From positions 1 through 64,000 of the forward strand of contig CAYQQU010000020.1 in assembly GCA_964419545.1 (NCBI GenBank): a stretch of DNA of 64,000 bases, given 5' to 3'. The notes beneath the pieces were generated by a model. It was given only the letters and a program-made list of their open reading frames with translations, made no database searches and was not told the origin of the DNA. A program made the translations under genes and the position numbers. Below are positions 51,553-58,888 of the stretch, one piece after another. The DNA is from CAYQQU01 sp964419545. GTDB taxonomy: Bacteria; Bacteroidota; Bacteroidia; Chitinophagales; Saprospiraceae. Position 1 is the first letter of the stretch; every line of letters begins with the position of its first letter.

Positions 51553-52380
51553 TTATCCTTGGGCCGTTCCCGGCAGGGCCTGTCTCAGCCGCACCAGTTG
51601 TTCCAGCAGCGGTTCTAGTTGGTCCAGCGGCAGCATGTTGGCGCCGTCGGATTTGGCTTCCTGCGGGCGGGGGTGCGTCTCGATAAACAGCCCGTCGGCG
51701 CCCGCGGCGATGCCGGCGCGGGCGATGGTGGCGATCAGGCGCGGCCGCCCGCCGGTGACGCCGCTTGCCTGGTTGGGTTGTTGCAGGGAGTGGGTGCAAT
51801 CCAGCACCACGGGCGTCCCCATCGCCTGCATGACGGGCAGGCCCCGAAAGTCCACCACCAGGTCCTGGTAGCCGAAAGTCGTGCCCCGCTCGGTGAGCCA
51901 TACCTGGTCGTTGCCCGACTCCCGGACTTTATCCACGGCGAAGCGCATGGCTTCCGGGCTCATAAATTGTCCTTTTTTGATGTTCACGGTCTTCCCGGTC
52001 TGGGCGGCGGCGACCAGCAGGCTGGTCTGCCGGCACAGGAATGCAGGTATTTGCAGTACGTCGACGTACCCGGCGGCGAGGGCGGCCTCGGCGTCGGCAT
52101 GGATATCGGTGGTGACCGGCAGGTCGAAGGTTTGGCCGACTTCCCGGAGGATGGCCAGTGCTTTTTCGTCGCCGATGCCGGTAAAGGAATCGAGGCGCGA
52201 CCGGTTGGCCTTGCGGTACGAACCTTTGAAGAGGTACGGGATCGCCAGGCGATCGCACAGCCGGTTGACGTGTTCGGCGATCTCCAGTGCGATCTCGCGG
52301 CCTTCAATGGCGCAGGGGCCGGCGATCAGGAAAAAGTTGCCGGAATCGAGGTGGCGAAGACGGGGGAGTCGGTCGAGCAT
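51553..52380 (-). CDS. kdsA: 3-deoxy-8-phosphooctulonate synthase
   Basis: A 275-residue TIM-barrel enzyme that condenses PEP with arabinose 5-phosphate to make KDO 8-phosphate for lipopolysaccharide. Visible motifs are FLIAGPCAIEG (18-26), FKGSYRKANRSR (PEP site), TDIHADAEAALAAGYVDVLQIPAFLCRQ, NIKKGQFMSPEAM, TERGTTFGYQDLVVDFRGLP and LDCTHSLQQP. Cys in AGPC places it in the metal-dependent class. The ATG at 52380 begins MLDRLPRLRHL; a longer in-frame upstream extension runs through a hairpin and a palindromic repeat and is rejected. A terminator-like hairpin lies 30 nt upstream of the start, a possible attenuator. Confidence 0.96.
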   Translation of the reverse strand: MLDRLPRLRHLDSGNFFLIAGPCAIEGREIALEIAEHVNRLCDRLAIPYLFKGSYRKANRSRLDSFTGIGDEKALAILREVGQTFDLPVTTDIHADAEAALAAGYVDVLQIPAFLCRQTSLLVAAAQTGKTVNIKKGQFMSPEAMRFAVDKVRESGNDQVWLTERGTTFGYQDLVVDFRGLPVMQAMGTPVVLDCTHSLQQPNQASGVTGGRPRLIATIARAGIAAGADGLFIETHPRPQEAKSDGANMLPLDQLEPLLEQLVRLRQALPGTAQG

Positions 52381-52401
52381 AACGGTTTTTAAATCGAAAA
52401 G

Positions 52402-52430
52402 TAAAAAAAAGCCTCCCTGGTAGGGGAGGC
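52402..52430 (-). promoter_or_regulatory. Terminator-like hairpin in the kdsA leader
   Basis: Read on the minus strand: GCCTCCC (52430-52424), a short loop, GGGAGGC (52417-52411), then eight T. This is a full intrinsic terminator placed 20-50 nt upstream of the kdsA start codon on the coding strand. Either it ends an upstream short transcript, or it is an attenuator of kdsA. Confidence 0.6.
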
Positions 52431-52459
52431 CCGTTCGGTTGTATTTAGTCCGCCAACTC

Positions 52460-52623
52460 AGAGCTTGTTTGGAGGTAGTCATTTTGGCTGCAAAACCCAG
52501 CTTTTGGAACCTCCCTGTGGCATTTTTCCGGCCCGTAGCGCTGCTATGAGCCGGAAAAATCCCTTCGGGAGAACCCAAAATCTGAGTTTTTCGCTTCAAA
52601 AGCACTACCTCCAAACAAGCTCT
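52460..52623. repeat. Palindromic repeat element (copy C of TIR family)
   Basis: The ends are perfect 20-bp inverted repeats: AGAGCTTGTTTGGAGGTAGT (52460-52479) and its complement (52604-52623). A second pair lies inside (ATTTTTCCGGC and GCCGGAAAAAT, near 52513 and 52551). With related ends at 55801-55886 and 58407-58553 it forms a family of non-coding MITE-like elements. No gene inside; no clear target duplication. Confidence 0.75.
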
Positions 52624-52753
52624 CAGAATTTGCGATTGCTGACTTGCTATTTTTTTCGCCTTGCGAGCTAAAAAAATAGCTGCGCCATAATTTCACAAAT
52701 CCTGAGTTGTTGGAATATAAAACAGGACAATCATTTTGATTGCCCCGGATACG

Positions 52754-53326
52754 TTACAGTTTGTATTGTACCCCGACGTTCAGGATCGAGATCCCGAAAC
52801 CGACCTCCCCGAAGATACCGAGGCGCTCGCCCGGGAAGTAGGCCGAGCCTACGAAGCCGCTGAAAGAAAAGCGGTCGCCGTTCGGGCGGCTATACGAAGG
52901 CTGCGGTTGTTCGCTCTTTTCGTCGTCGCCGTCGAAAGCGCTTTGGCTTACGTCGGCCGTATTATAGCCCAGCAGGAACCCGCCGTACAGGTCCCACTTT
53001 TCAAAACCGGAAGTGTGGGCGGCGGCGCGCAGGCCGAGGATGTACGAATCGTTGATGATGTGATTCTCGACGCCGTCGGAAGCCAGTTGGCGGCTGACTT
53101 CGGAATTTGAGTAGGCAGCATAGGCGCCCAGGCTGAAGTTATCGGCCACCCGGTAGGCGAGGTTCAGGCTCAGCGGCGGAACCGTCATTTTCGCACCGTC
53201 GGCGGCGTAGGTGGACAGCAGACCGATACCGGCGCCGATGTTGAGATCCCCCTGCTTGAGAACCTGGCTGTGGGCAAATGTCGTAAAGAGCGCGCTCAGG
53301 CAAAAGACCAGCATAAATTTCTTCAT
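52754..53326 (-). CDS. Small outer-membrane beta-barrel protein
   Basis: A 190-residue protein with signal peptide KKFMLVFCLSALFTTFAHSQ. The mature part begins GDLNIGAGIGLLSTYAADG and alternates strands (SLNLAYRVADNFSLGAYAAYS, DSYILGLRAAAHTSG, WDLYGGFLLGYNT, SGFVGSAYFPGERLGIFGEVGFG), ending in ISILNVGVQYKL with the terminal aromatic-x-Leu barrel signal. This is an eight-stranded OmpA/OmpW-like barrel without a recognisable periplasmic domain. A very good promoter precedes it (53364-53394). The specific function is unknown. Confidence 0.85.
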   Translation of the reverse strand: MKKFMLVFCLSALFTTFAHSQVLKQGDLNIGAGIGLLSTYAADGAKMTVPPLSLNLAYRVADNFSLGAYAAYSNSEVSRQLASDGVENHIINDSYILGLRAAAHTSGFEKWDLYGGFLLGYNTADVSQSAFDGDDEKSEQPQPSYSRPNGDRFSFSGFVGSAYFPGERLGIFGEVGFGISILNVGVQYKL

Positions 53327-53363
53327 GATCGAATCGTTTTTTTCGCTTTGTTGTTTTCTGATA

Positions 53364-53394
53364 CAAATGTAGAAGTATGCGGCATGCCAGTCAA
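53364..53394 (-). promoter_or_regulatory. Promoter of the beta-barrel gene (-33/-7)
   Basis: On the minus strand TTG (53394-53392), 20 nt, TACATTTG (53371-53364), exact matches to both Bacteroidota boxes. Predicted leader of about 33 nt before the ATG at 53326. Confidence 0.75.
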
Positions 53395-53809
53395 GTTGTT
53401 TTGTGAAATTTTATTTTGTTTCACGCGTTAACAATCCCTTAATGAAAAATAAAAAATTGTTAATAAGTGTTATTTTGAATTTAGTTTTGAAAAAACGGCC
53501 TCTGAGGAATTAAGTACGGCGGGGGCGGCCCGGGGCGGAATTAATTTTTTTGATCGCGACGAAAAGCGGGGGCGCAGTGGATTTAAAACCGGTTAAAGGG
53601 TTGAGAGCCAACAGCTTCAGGTGGATTCCCCGCCGGCCTGAAGCCGGAAAGAAGGGGGAAGAAATGGGAATTTTGTCCTCAGTAACGAAACCATTACCAT
53701 AACGATCGGGGAATCAAAAAAGATACATTCCGGTTGGGAAAATGGTATGCGGTTCTCCGGAAAAATACCGCATTTTTGATATGTTTTTCGAATGTAAATC
53801 ACCCGAACC
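53395..53809. other. AT-rich divergent spacer, no gene seen
   Basis: 53395-53510 is strongly AT-rich. A possible plus-strand promoter is TTG at 53457-53459 with TAGTTTTG at 53482-53489, but it lies over 300 bp before the next plus-strand gene and no open frame follows directly. The remainder is GC-rich without a recognised feature. Confidence 0.4.
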
Positions 53810-55036
53810 ATGCGAATATTGCTGTTGCTTATTTTTTTATTGCTGATCGACCTTTATGCCTTTCAGGCATTGCGGTGGCTTACCCAGAGTTGGAGCCCTT
53901 CCGTTCGCTGGGTCGGCGCCCTGGTTTTCTGGTCGGCGCCGGTGCTGGTCCTGGCGATGACTGTCGCCGGCGCTTTCGTCGACCTCCAGGCCTGGAACAA
54001 GCCGCTGGCGGCTTACGTGCGGGCCGTGCTTTTCATTGTTTATCTGGCGAAGGTGCTGTTGCTGATCCCCTTCATTATCGACGACCTGCGGCGGCTGGCC
54101 GCCTGGGCTTTCCGGCGGATGGCCGATAGTGCGCCTTCTGCGCCGGGACGTTCGCGCTTTCTGGCGCAGGCGGGGGCGCTGCTGGGTGGGATCCCGCTGG
54201 TATTGCTCACCTACGGCTTGCTGGGCAACGCCTATCGCTACCGGCTGCGCCGCGAGGCGGTGCGGCTGCCGGAGCTGCCCCGGTCGCTCGACGGGCTGCG
54301 CATCGTCCAGATCTCGGATATCCATTCCGGAAGTTTTACGTTCAAGGAGCCGGTGCGCTCGGCTATCGACCTGATCAACCAACAGCAGGCCGACCTGGTG
54401 TTTTTCACCGGCGACCTGGTCAACGACCTCGCCGATGAGATGGAACCTTTCATGGATGTGTTCGACAAGATCAAAGCGCGCTACGGCGTCTTTTCGGTCC
54501 TGGGCAATCACGACTACGGGGTGTACGTGGAATGGGAGAGCCCGGAAGCTAAGCAGCGCAATGTCGAAGCCGTAAAGGACGTGCACCGGCGGCTCGGTTG
54601 GAACCTGTTGCTGAACGAAAACCGCCTGGTGGACGTCAACGGCCAGAAAGTGGCGGTCATCGGCGTGGAGAACTATTCGGTCTACGACCGCTTTCCTACC
54701 TATGGCGACCTGGAGAAGGCGCACCGGGGCGCGGAGAACGCTCCGCTGAAGCTGCTCCTGTCGCACGACCCCTCGCACTGGGAAGCGCAGGTGACGAAGG
54801 CGTTCCGGGATATCGCCCTGACGTTCTCCGGGCACACCCACGGCTTTCAGTTCGGCGTGGAGATCCCCGGCTGGATCAAATGGAGCCCCGCGCAATTGAT
54901 GTACAAACAATGGGCGGGCCTGTACCAAAAAGGCCGGCAGTACCTCTACGTCAACCGCGGCCTCGGCTTCATCGGCTACCCCGGCCGCGTGGGCATCCTG
55001 CCGGAAATTACCGTGGTGGATATTTTTGCAGGTTAA
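53810..55036 (+). CDS. Membrane-anchored metallophosphoesterase (YkuE/YaeI-like)
   Basis: A 408-residue protein. Four hydrophobic segments (about 2-18, 36-60, 72-92 and 125-145) anchor it in the inner membrane. The C-terminal calcineurin-like domain has all five metal-binding motifs: IVQISDIHSG, FTGDLVND, LGNHDYG, LLSHDPSHW and LTFSGHTHGFQFG. Related enzymes hydrolyse UDP-2,3-diacylglucosamine or other phospholipid-linked diphosphates; the actual substrate here is unknown. A GNAT gene follows after 45 nt on the same strand and is probably co-transcribed. Confidence 0.9.
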   Translation: MRILLLLIFLLLIDLYAFQALRWLTQSWSPSVRWVGALVFWSAPVLVLAMTVAGAFVDLQAWNKPLAAYVRAVLFIVYLAKVLLLIPFIIDDLRRLAAWAFRRMADSAPSAPGRSRFLAQAGALLGGIPLVLLTYGLLGNAYRYRLRREAVRLPELPRSLDGLRIVQISDIHSGSFTFKEPVRSAIDLINQQQADLVFFTGDLVNDLADEMEPFMDVFDKIKARYGVFSVLGNHDYGVYVEWESPEAKQRNVEAVKDVHRRLGWNLLLNENRLVDVNGQKVAVIGVENYSVYDRFPTYGDLEKAHRGAENAPLKLLLSHDPSHWEAQVTKAFRDIALTFSGHTHGFQFGVEIPGWIKWSPAQLMYKQWAGLYQKGRQYLYVNRGLGFIGYPGRVGILPEITVVDIFAG

Positions 55037-55081
55037 CGAAAAAACGTCCTGTCAATTTTACCAAGCGAAAAAATCATCCCC

Positions 55082-55594
55082 ATGACTTTCACCCTCCGCC
55101 CCTGGGCCCTCAAAGACCTCGACACCCTGGTTCACTATGCCGACAACCCCCGCATTGCCGGCAATCTGACCGACCAATTCCCGCACCCCTATACCCGCGA
55201 ATCCGGCGAGCGTTTCATCCTGCTGGCTACCGGACAGACGCCCAACCACATCCTCGCCATCGACGTGGACGGCCGGGCCGTCGGCGCCGTCGGCCTCCAT
55301 CCGCAAAAAGATATTTACCGCAAAAACGCCGAAATGGGCTACTGGCTGGCCGAGCCCTACTGGGGCCGGGGGATCATGACGCAGGCCGTGCGACAGATGG
55401 TGAATTATGGTTTCGACCGCTGGGACATCACGCGCATCTATGCGCGCCCGTTCGGCCGGAACATCGCTTCGCAGCGGGTGCTGGAAAAAGCCGGCTTCAC
55501 CCTGGAAGCCCGCCTGGAAAAGACCATCTTCAAAAGCGGGGTCTTTGAGGATGAACTGATCTATGCGGTGCGGCGGGAAGGGGGGGGAGGTTGA
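55082..55594 (+). CDS. GNAT acetyltransferase (RimJ/RimL-like)
   Basis: A 170-residue protein with FTLRPWALKDLDTLVHYADNP at the start, the acetyl-CoA loop region GYWLAEPYWGRGIMTQAVRQMVNYGF (Gly-x-Gly after WG) and the final ASQRVLEKAGFTLEARLEKTIFKSGVFEDELIYAV, the pattern of RimJ/RimL-type N-acetyltransferases. It may modify a ribosomal protein N-terminus, an amino acid or an antibiotic; the sequence does not decide. The stop codon lies at the edge of an AGGTTG repeat tract. Confidence 0.9.
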   Translation: MTFTLRPWALKDLDTLVHYADNPRIAGNLTDQFPHPYTRESGERFILLATGQTPNHILAIDVDGRAVGAVGLHPQKDIYRKNAEMGYWLAEPYWGRGIMTQAVRQMVNYGFDRWDITRIYARPFGRNIASQRVLEKAGFTLEARLEKTIFKSGVFEDELIYAVRREGGGG

Positions 55595-55625
55595 GGTTGA
55601 GGTTGAGGGGCTCCGCGGGGTAGCT
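55590..55625 (+). repeat. (AGGTTG)n plus GGGCTCCGCGGGG element
   Basis: Three AGGTTG-like hexamers followed by AGGGGCTCCGCGGGG. The same composite (hexamers plus GGGCTCCGCGGGTTC) occurs at 58103-58300, interrupted by a MITE, and inverted at 60424-60481. This copy represents the uninterrupted form. Confidence 0.75.
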
Positions 55626-55800
55626 TCGAAGCTGCGCCCGGAGGTAACCGCCGGCGGTCGCTCTACTAAACGGGATTTACCGCATAGCCGGCAGGGCAGG
55701 GAGGCGGCCTCAAAGATTCATGCCCTCCAAGGTCAGGAGAGAACACCGGCAGCCCTTCCCGGAGGGCCGGATATTTCATTTTCTGTTTGGCGTCCGGGTT

Positions 55801-55886
55801 AGAGCATGTTTAGAGCTTGCTTCTATTGCAAATCAACAGGTTCCTAACCTGTTGATTTGCATAACGAACCCGCCCCAAACATCTCT
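55801..55886. repeat. Palindromic repeat element (copy A of TIR family)
   Basis: 86 bp. Ends AGAGCATGTTTAGAGC and GCCCCAAACATCTCT form imperfect inverted repeats. The centre is a perfect 17-bp stem (GCAAATCAACAGGTTCC mirrored as AACCTGTTGATTTGC around it). It is nearly the same sequence as 58407-58553 except that copy B carries extra sequence in the centre. Confidence 0.75.
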
Positions 55887-56083
55887 TAGTGTATTTTATA
55901 CATTATGACTTCCTTCCCCTTTCCGCCTCTCCGGTGTTGCCAAACCCTTTTATTGCAGGGCTTTTAGGTTGAAATTAGCCAGGGTTGACCCAGGCGAAAC
56001 CCGAGAAAACCGCTCACCTTTTGTCACCTTGGGTGTTATCTATCCGTTATTGCGTACGAACACCAAAAGGCGAAAAACAGACC
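55887..56083. other. Spacer between repeat element and GNAT gene
   Basis: Together with 55595-55800 this gap holds no gene. An in-frame extension of the following GNAT gene to 55985 lacks any similarity to the family and is not used. Confidence 0.4.
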
Positions 56084-56650
56084 ATGAACGTCATCCTGAG
56101 AATACTGCATCCGGCGGAGCGTTACCGTTTTCGGGAGCACCTGCTCCGGCTATCCCCGGAGGACCTTTACCTGCGTTTCGGCACTGCCGTCAAACCGCAA
56201 TGGATTCACCGCTATGTCGACGGCATTCCGTACCGCGACCCCATCGTCGGCGCGTTTAACGAAGAGCTGGAGCTGGTCGGCGCCATCCACATCGGCCTGC
56301 ACCGGCGCGGCGGAAGGCGGGAGGTGGAGATCGGCCTCAGCGTCGAATCGGCATACCGCAACCGGGGCCTGGGTTCGCGCCTGCTGCGCCGCGCCGTCGT
56401 CTGGGCGGAGAGCCGCGGCATCCACCGGCTTTTCTTGTTCTGTATGCCCGACAACCGGCCCATGCTGCGCGTCGCCCGGAAAAACGGCGCCAAGGTGCGC
56501 TGGACGGAAGACGGCGGCGAAGCCTGCCTCACCCTGCGCCGCCCCACGCCCGCGAGCTGGTGGCGCGAGGCCCTGGCCGTCCAGCAAGGCTGGTGGCAAC
56601 TGCAGGCGGTCGCCCTGCGACGGGGGAAGGCATGGGGAAGAGTGGCTTGA
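56084..56650 (+). CDS. GNAT-family N-acetyltransferase
   Basis: A 188-residue protein: MNVILRILHPAERYRFREHLLRLSPEDLYLRFGTAV at the start, then LVGAIHIGLHRRGGRREVEIGLSVESAYRNRGLGSRLLRRAVVWAESRGI, where RNRGLGSRLL is the acetyl-CoA-binding motif A. The end is ...LFCMPDNRPMLRVARKNGAKV (motif B). The HPAERYRFREHLLRLSPEDLYLRFGT opening is typical of a GNAT subgroup found beside acetyl-CoA synthetase-like proteins, but no such gene is here. The ATG at 56084 begins at the conserved domain. It converges on the PLP decarboxylase with 8 nt between stops. Confidence 0.85.
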   Translation: MNVILRILHPAERYRFREHLLRLSPEDLYLRFGTAVKPQWIHRYVDGIPYRDPIVGAFNEELELVGAIHIGLHRRGGRREVEIGLSVESAYRNRGLGSRLLRRAVVWAESRGIHRLFLFCMPDNRPMLRVARKNGAKVRWTEDGGEACLTLRRPTPASWWREALAVQQGWWQLQAVALRRGKAWGRVA

Positions 56651-56658
56651 GCCAGGGG

Positions 56659-58077
56659 TTAACCAAAAGCGCGCGCCACATCACAAACCAACGCCCACCC
56701 CCGCTGCACCTCCGCCAAGGTCGTTTCCGTTTGCCCCGCCACCATGCGCAGGGTGTACCGGCCGTTCAGTTTGGTGTGGGTCAGCAGGATCTTACCAGTG
56801 TCATTTAGCGACTGGAGTAACTTCTCATTGAGCTCGTTCAGGCTTTCTTCGCTCCAGTCGCCGGCCGGCAGATAGCGAAAACAAACGAGGTTGAGCGGCG
56901 CCGGCGCAAGGCGTTCAAAGTCGGGCGAGCGGTCGATTTCTTCTGCCAGCCACTGCCCGGCGCGGATATGCTCCCGCAGGCGGGCCCGCAGGCCTTCCAC
57001 TCCATAAGTCCGGATCACGAACCACAGCTTCAGGGCCCGGAAGCGGCGGCCCAGTTGAATGCCCCAGTCCCGGTAGTTATTCACCTGGCGGTCGAGGGGC
57101 GTTTTTAAGTATTCCGGGGTGATCTCAAAAGTTTTTACGAGGCGCGCCTGGTCTTTTACAAAAAAAGCCGTGCAGTCGAAATTGACGAATAGCCATTTGT
57201 GGGGGTTAAAAACGAAGCTGTCGGCCAGTTCGACGCCCTCGCTCATCCAGCGCAGCTCAGGCAACAGCAGGGCGGAGCCGGCGTAGGCGGCGTCGATGTG
57301 AAAGAAAATATCGTACTCCCGGCAGATCTCCCCGATGGGCCGCAGCGGATCGATGGCCGTCGAACTGGTGGTGCCCAGGGCCGCAATCACACAAGCCGGC
57401 CGGCGGCCGGCCGCCAGGTCTGCCTGAATGGCCTGCTCCAGCGCTTTCGGCCGCATCGCAAAGTGTTCATCCGTCGCGATGGCAACCAGGTTGTCCTTCC
57501 CCAATCCCGCAATACCCACCGCTTTGACGGCCGAGGAGTGAATATGCTCGGAAGCGTAAACCCGCAGCGGCGCCCTTGCATAGAGCCCTTGCCGGTTGGC
57601 CGCGTCTTCCGTCACCCGCTCCCGCGCCATCAGCACGGCGATCAGATTGGCGGTGGAGGCCGTATCCTGAATGCAGCCCACCCAGTCGTGGGGAAGCCCG
57701 GTCATGTCGCGCAGCCATTCCATGCAACGCTCTTCCAGTTCTTCCGCCGCCGGCGAGGTATACCAGATCATACACTGCGCGCCCATCGCCGCTGTCAGCA
57801 TCTCGGCCAGCACGGAAGGAGCGCTGCGGCTGGCCGGGAAATATGCAAAAAACTGCGGGTGCTGCCAGTGCGTCATCCCCGGAAAGATGATCTCCTGAAA
57901 ATCGGCGAAGATATCAGCGAAATCCTCGCCCTGCTCCGGCGGGCCGGCAGGCAGCTGCTTTTTAATGTCGCCCGGCTCCACATCCGGCTTCACCGGGTAC
58001 TGCCCGATTTGCTCAAAGTAGTCGGCCATCCAGTCGGCGAAACGATGGGCCCATTGGCGAAAGGCGGGGTGATCCAT
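56659..58077 (-). CDS. Group II PLP-dependent amino-acid decarboxylase (AADC-like)
   Basis: A 472-residue fold-type I enzyme. It opens FRQWAHRFADWMADYFEQIGQYPVKPDVEPGDIKKQLP, which is characteristic of aromatic-L-amino-acid decarboxylases. Next come HPQFFAYFPASRSAPSVLAEML, the PLP-stacking His region VYASEHIHSSAVKAVGIAG, IAALGTTSSTAIDPL, FFHIDAAYAGSALLLPE (PLP-binding Asp) and SFVFNPHKWLFVNFDCTAFFVKD with the Schiff-base Lys. Substrates in the family are DOPA, tryptophan, tyrosine or phenylalanine, giving amines; which one applies cannot be told. It stands alone, with a repeat-rich spacer upstream. Confidence 0.93.
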   Translation of the reverse strand: MDHPAFRQWAHRFADWMADYFEQIGQYPVKPDVEPGDIKKQLPAGPPEQGEDFADIFADFQEIIFPGMTHWQHPQFFAYFPASRSAPSVLAEMLTAAMGAQCMIWYTSPAAEELEERCMEWLRDMTGLPHDWVGCIQDTASTANLIAVLMARERVTEDAANRQGLYARAPLRVYASEHIHSSAVKAVGIAGLGKDNLVAIATDEHFAMRPKALEQAIQADLAAGRRPACVIAALGTTSSTAIDPLRPIGEICREYDIFFHIDAAYAGSALLLPELRWMSEGVELADSFVFNPHKWLFVNFDCTAFFVKDQARLVKTFEITPEYLKTPLDRQVNNYRDWGIQLGRRFRALKLWFVIRTYGVEGLRARLREHIRAGQWLAEEIDRSPDFERLAPAPLNLVCFRYLPAGDWSEESLNELNEKLLQSLNDTGKILLTHTKLNGRYTLRMVAGQTETTLAEVQRGWALVCDVARAFG

Positions 58078-58102
58078 GGTTTTTGGCGGTAAAGGTAAGG
58101 AT

Positions 58103-58138
58103 TGAGGTTGAGGTTAAGGTTGAGGTTGAGGGCTCCGC
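58103..58138 (+). repeat. (AGGTTG)n plus GGGCTCCGC element, interrupted by MITE
   Basis: Hexamers AGGTTG/AGGTTA followed by AGGGCTCCGC at 58129-58138. The rest of the composite (AGGGCTCCGCGGGTTCC) resumes at 58291, after the inserted MITE. Confidence 0.75.
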
Positions 58139-58290
58139 CAGGGCAATCGCATTTAAAAGATGCTACCGCCCCATTGCCAATAAACTCATACGGAACGGAA
58201 GGAAAAACCTCGTTCTTCCTTTAGGATCGAGGTGAAAACGAGGATTTTTCCTACTTTTTCGAGAACCAGAAATTAAATGCGATTGCCCTG
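58139..58290. mobile_element. MITE with 18-bp terminal inverted repeats and 10-bp target duplication
   Basis: 152 bp. Left end CAGGGCAATCGCATTTAA (58139-58156) and right end TTAAATGCGATTGCCCTG (58273-58290) are perfect inverted repeats. The element is flanked by AGGGCTCCGC on both sides (58129-58138 and 58291-58300), a 10-bp target-site duplication. An inner inverted pair (GGAAAAACCTCGTT and AACGAGGATTTTTCC) gives further hairpin potential. There is no room for a transposase, so it must be moved in trans. Empty versions of the target occur at 55600 and 60424. Confidence 0.88.
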
Positions 58291-58406
58291 AGGGCTCCGC
58301 GGGTTCCTCTGCCAATCTGACTCCTCTTTAGGTGATTAGGAGTTTACATTCAGGTAACCGCTGAAATTTGCTTTTTAGAAACAATAGTTGCAACTTACGG
58401 ATAGTA

Positions 58407-58553
58407 AGAGCATGTTCGGAGCTTGCTTCTATTGCAAATCAACAGCTTAGGAACCTGTCGTCAAGATAAAATGCTCATTTACCCCGGTAAACTCACATTT
58501 TATCTTTTAGTTAACCTGTTGATTTTCATAACGAACCTGCTCCAAACATCTCT
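58407..58553. repeat. Palindromic repeat element (copy B of TIR family)
   Basis: 147 bp with ends AGAGCATGTTCGGAGC and GCTCCAAACATCTCT. Outer arms match copy A at 55801 (GAGCTTGCTTCTATTGCAAA and similar). The centre carries an extra hairpin, AAGATAAAATG (58463-58473) with CATTTTATCTT (58496-58506). Frames running through it are repeat artefacts. Confidence 0.75.
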
Positions 58554-58609
58554 AAGCGCGCTTACCTACCTGAACAATTTGACACAACAAATCAGTTACG
58601 TTTATTCCT

Positions 58610-58805
58610 TTAACTTTTGTTGTCGATGTTACATGCGGCGATACCTAGATCCAGTGGAAATCCAGTTAATTTTTTGGTTGATGATGTTTCTATCACGCTT
58701 TGTCAATCTTCTCTCGATGCGGATTTTGCCATCACCATCGAAGACGAAACCCGCCGGTGTTTACTGGCTCGAAGCTCGGATTGGCCGCCAAATGGAGCAA
58801 CTTAA
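58610..58805 (+). pseudogene. Possible remnant of a surface-protein domain
   Basis: A short frame reads NFLVDDVSITLCQSSLDADFAI and stops. The DDVS-L-C pattern resembles the end of carbohydrate-binding or LamG-like modules common in secreted Bacteroidota proteins. There is no start region of a full domain and repeats lie just upstream. It may be debris from a deleted neighbour; the evidence is thin. Confidence 0.2.
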
Positions 58806-58838
58806 ACTGATAATTGAATAACTTTTCTTTGTTTTTGA

Positions 58839-58871
58839 CCGGGTAGTTTCGAATTTGACGGCACTACCCGG
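58839..58871. repeat. Hairpin upstream of T9SS cargo gene
   Basis: CCGGGTAGT (58839-58847) and ACTACCCGG (58863-58871) form a perfect 9-bp stem with a 15-base loop, 17 nt before the ATG at 58889. No T-tract on either side; a leader structure or old terminator. Confidence 0.45.
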
Positions 58872-58888
58872 CCTTAATTCCTTAATTT

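Noticed and set aside
58423..58821. A 132-codon plus frame upstream of the T9SS cargo gene
   Set aside because: The first third is translated palindromic repeat and the remainder overlaps a different frame with a more protein-like segment.
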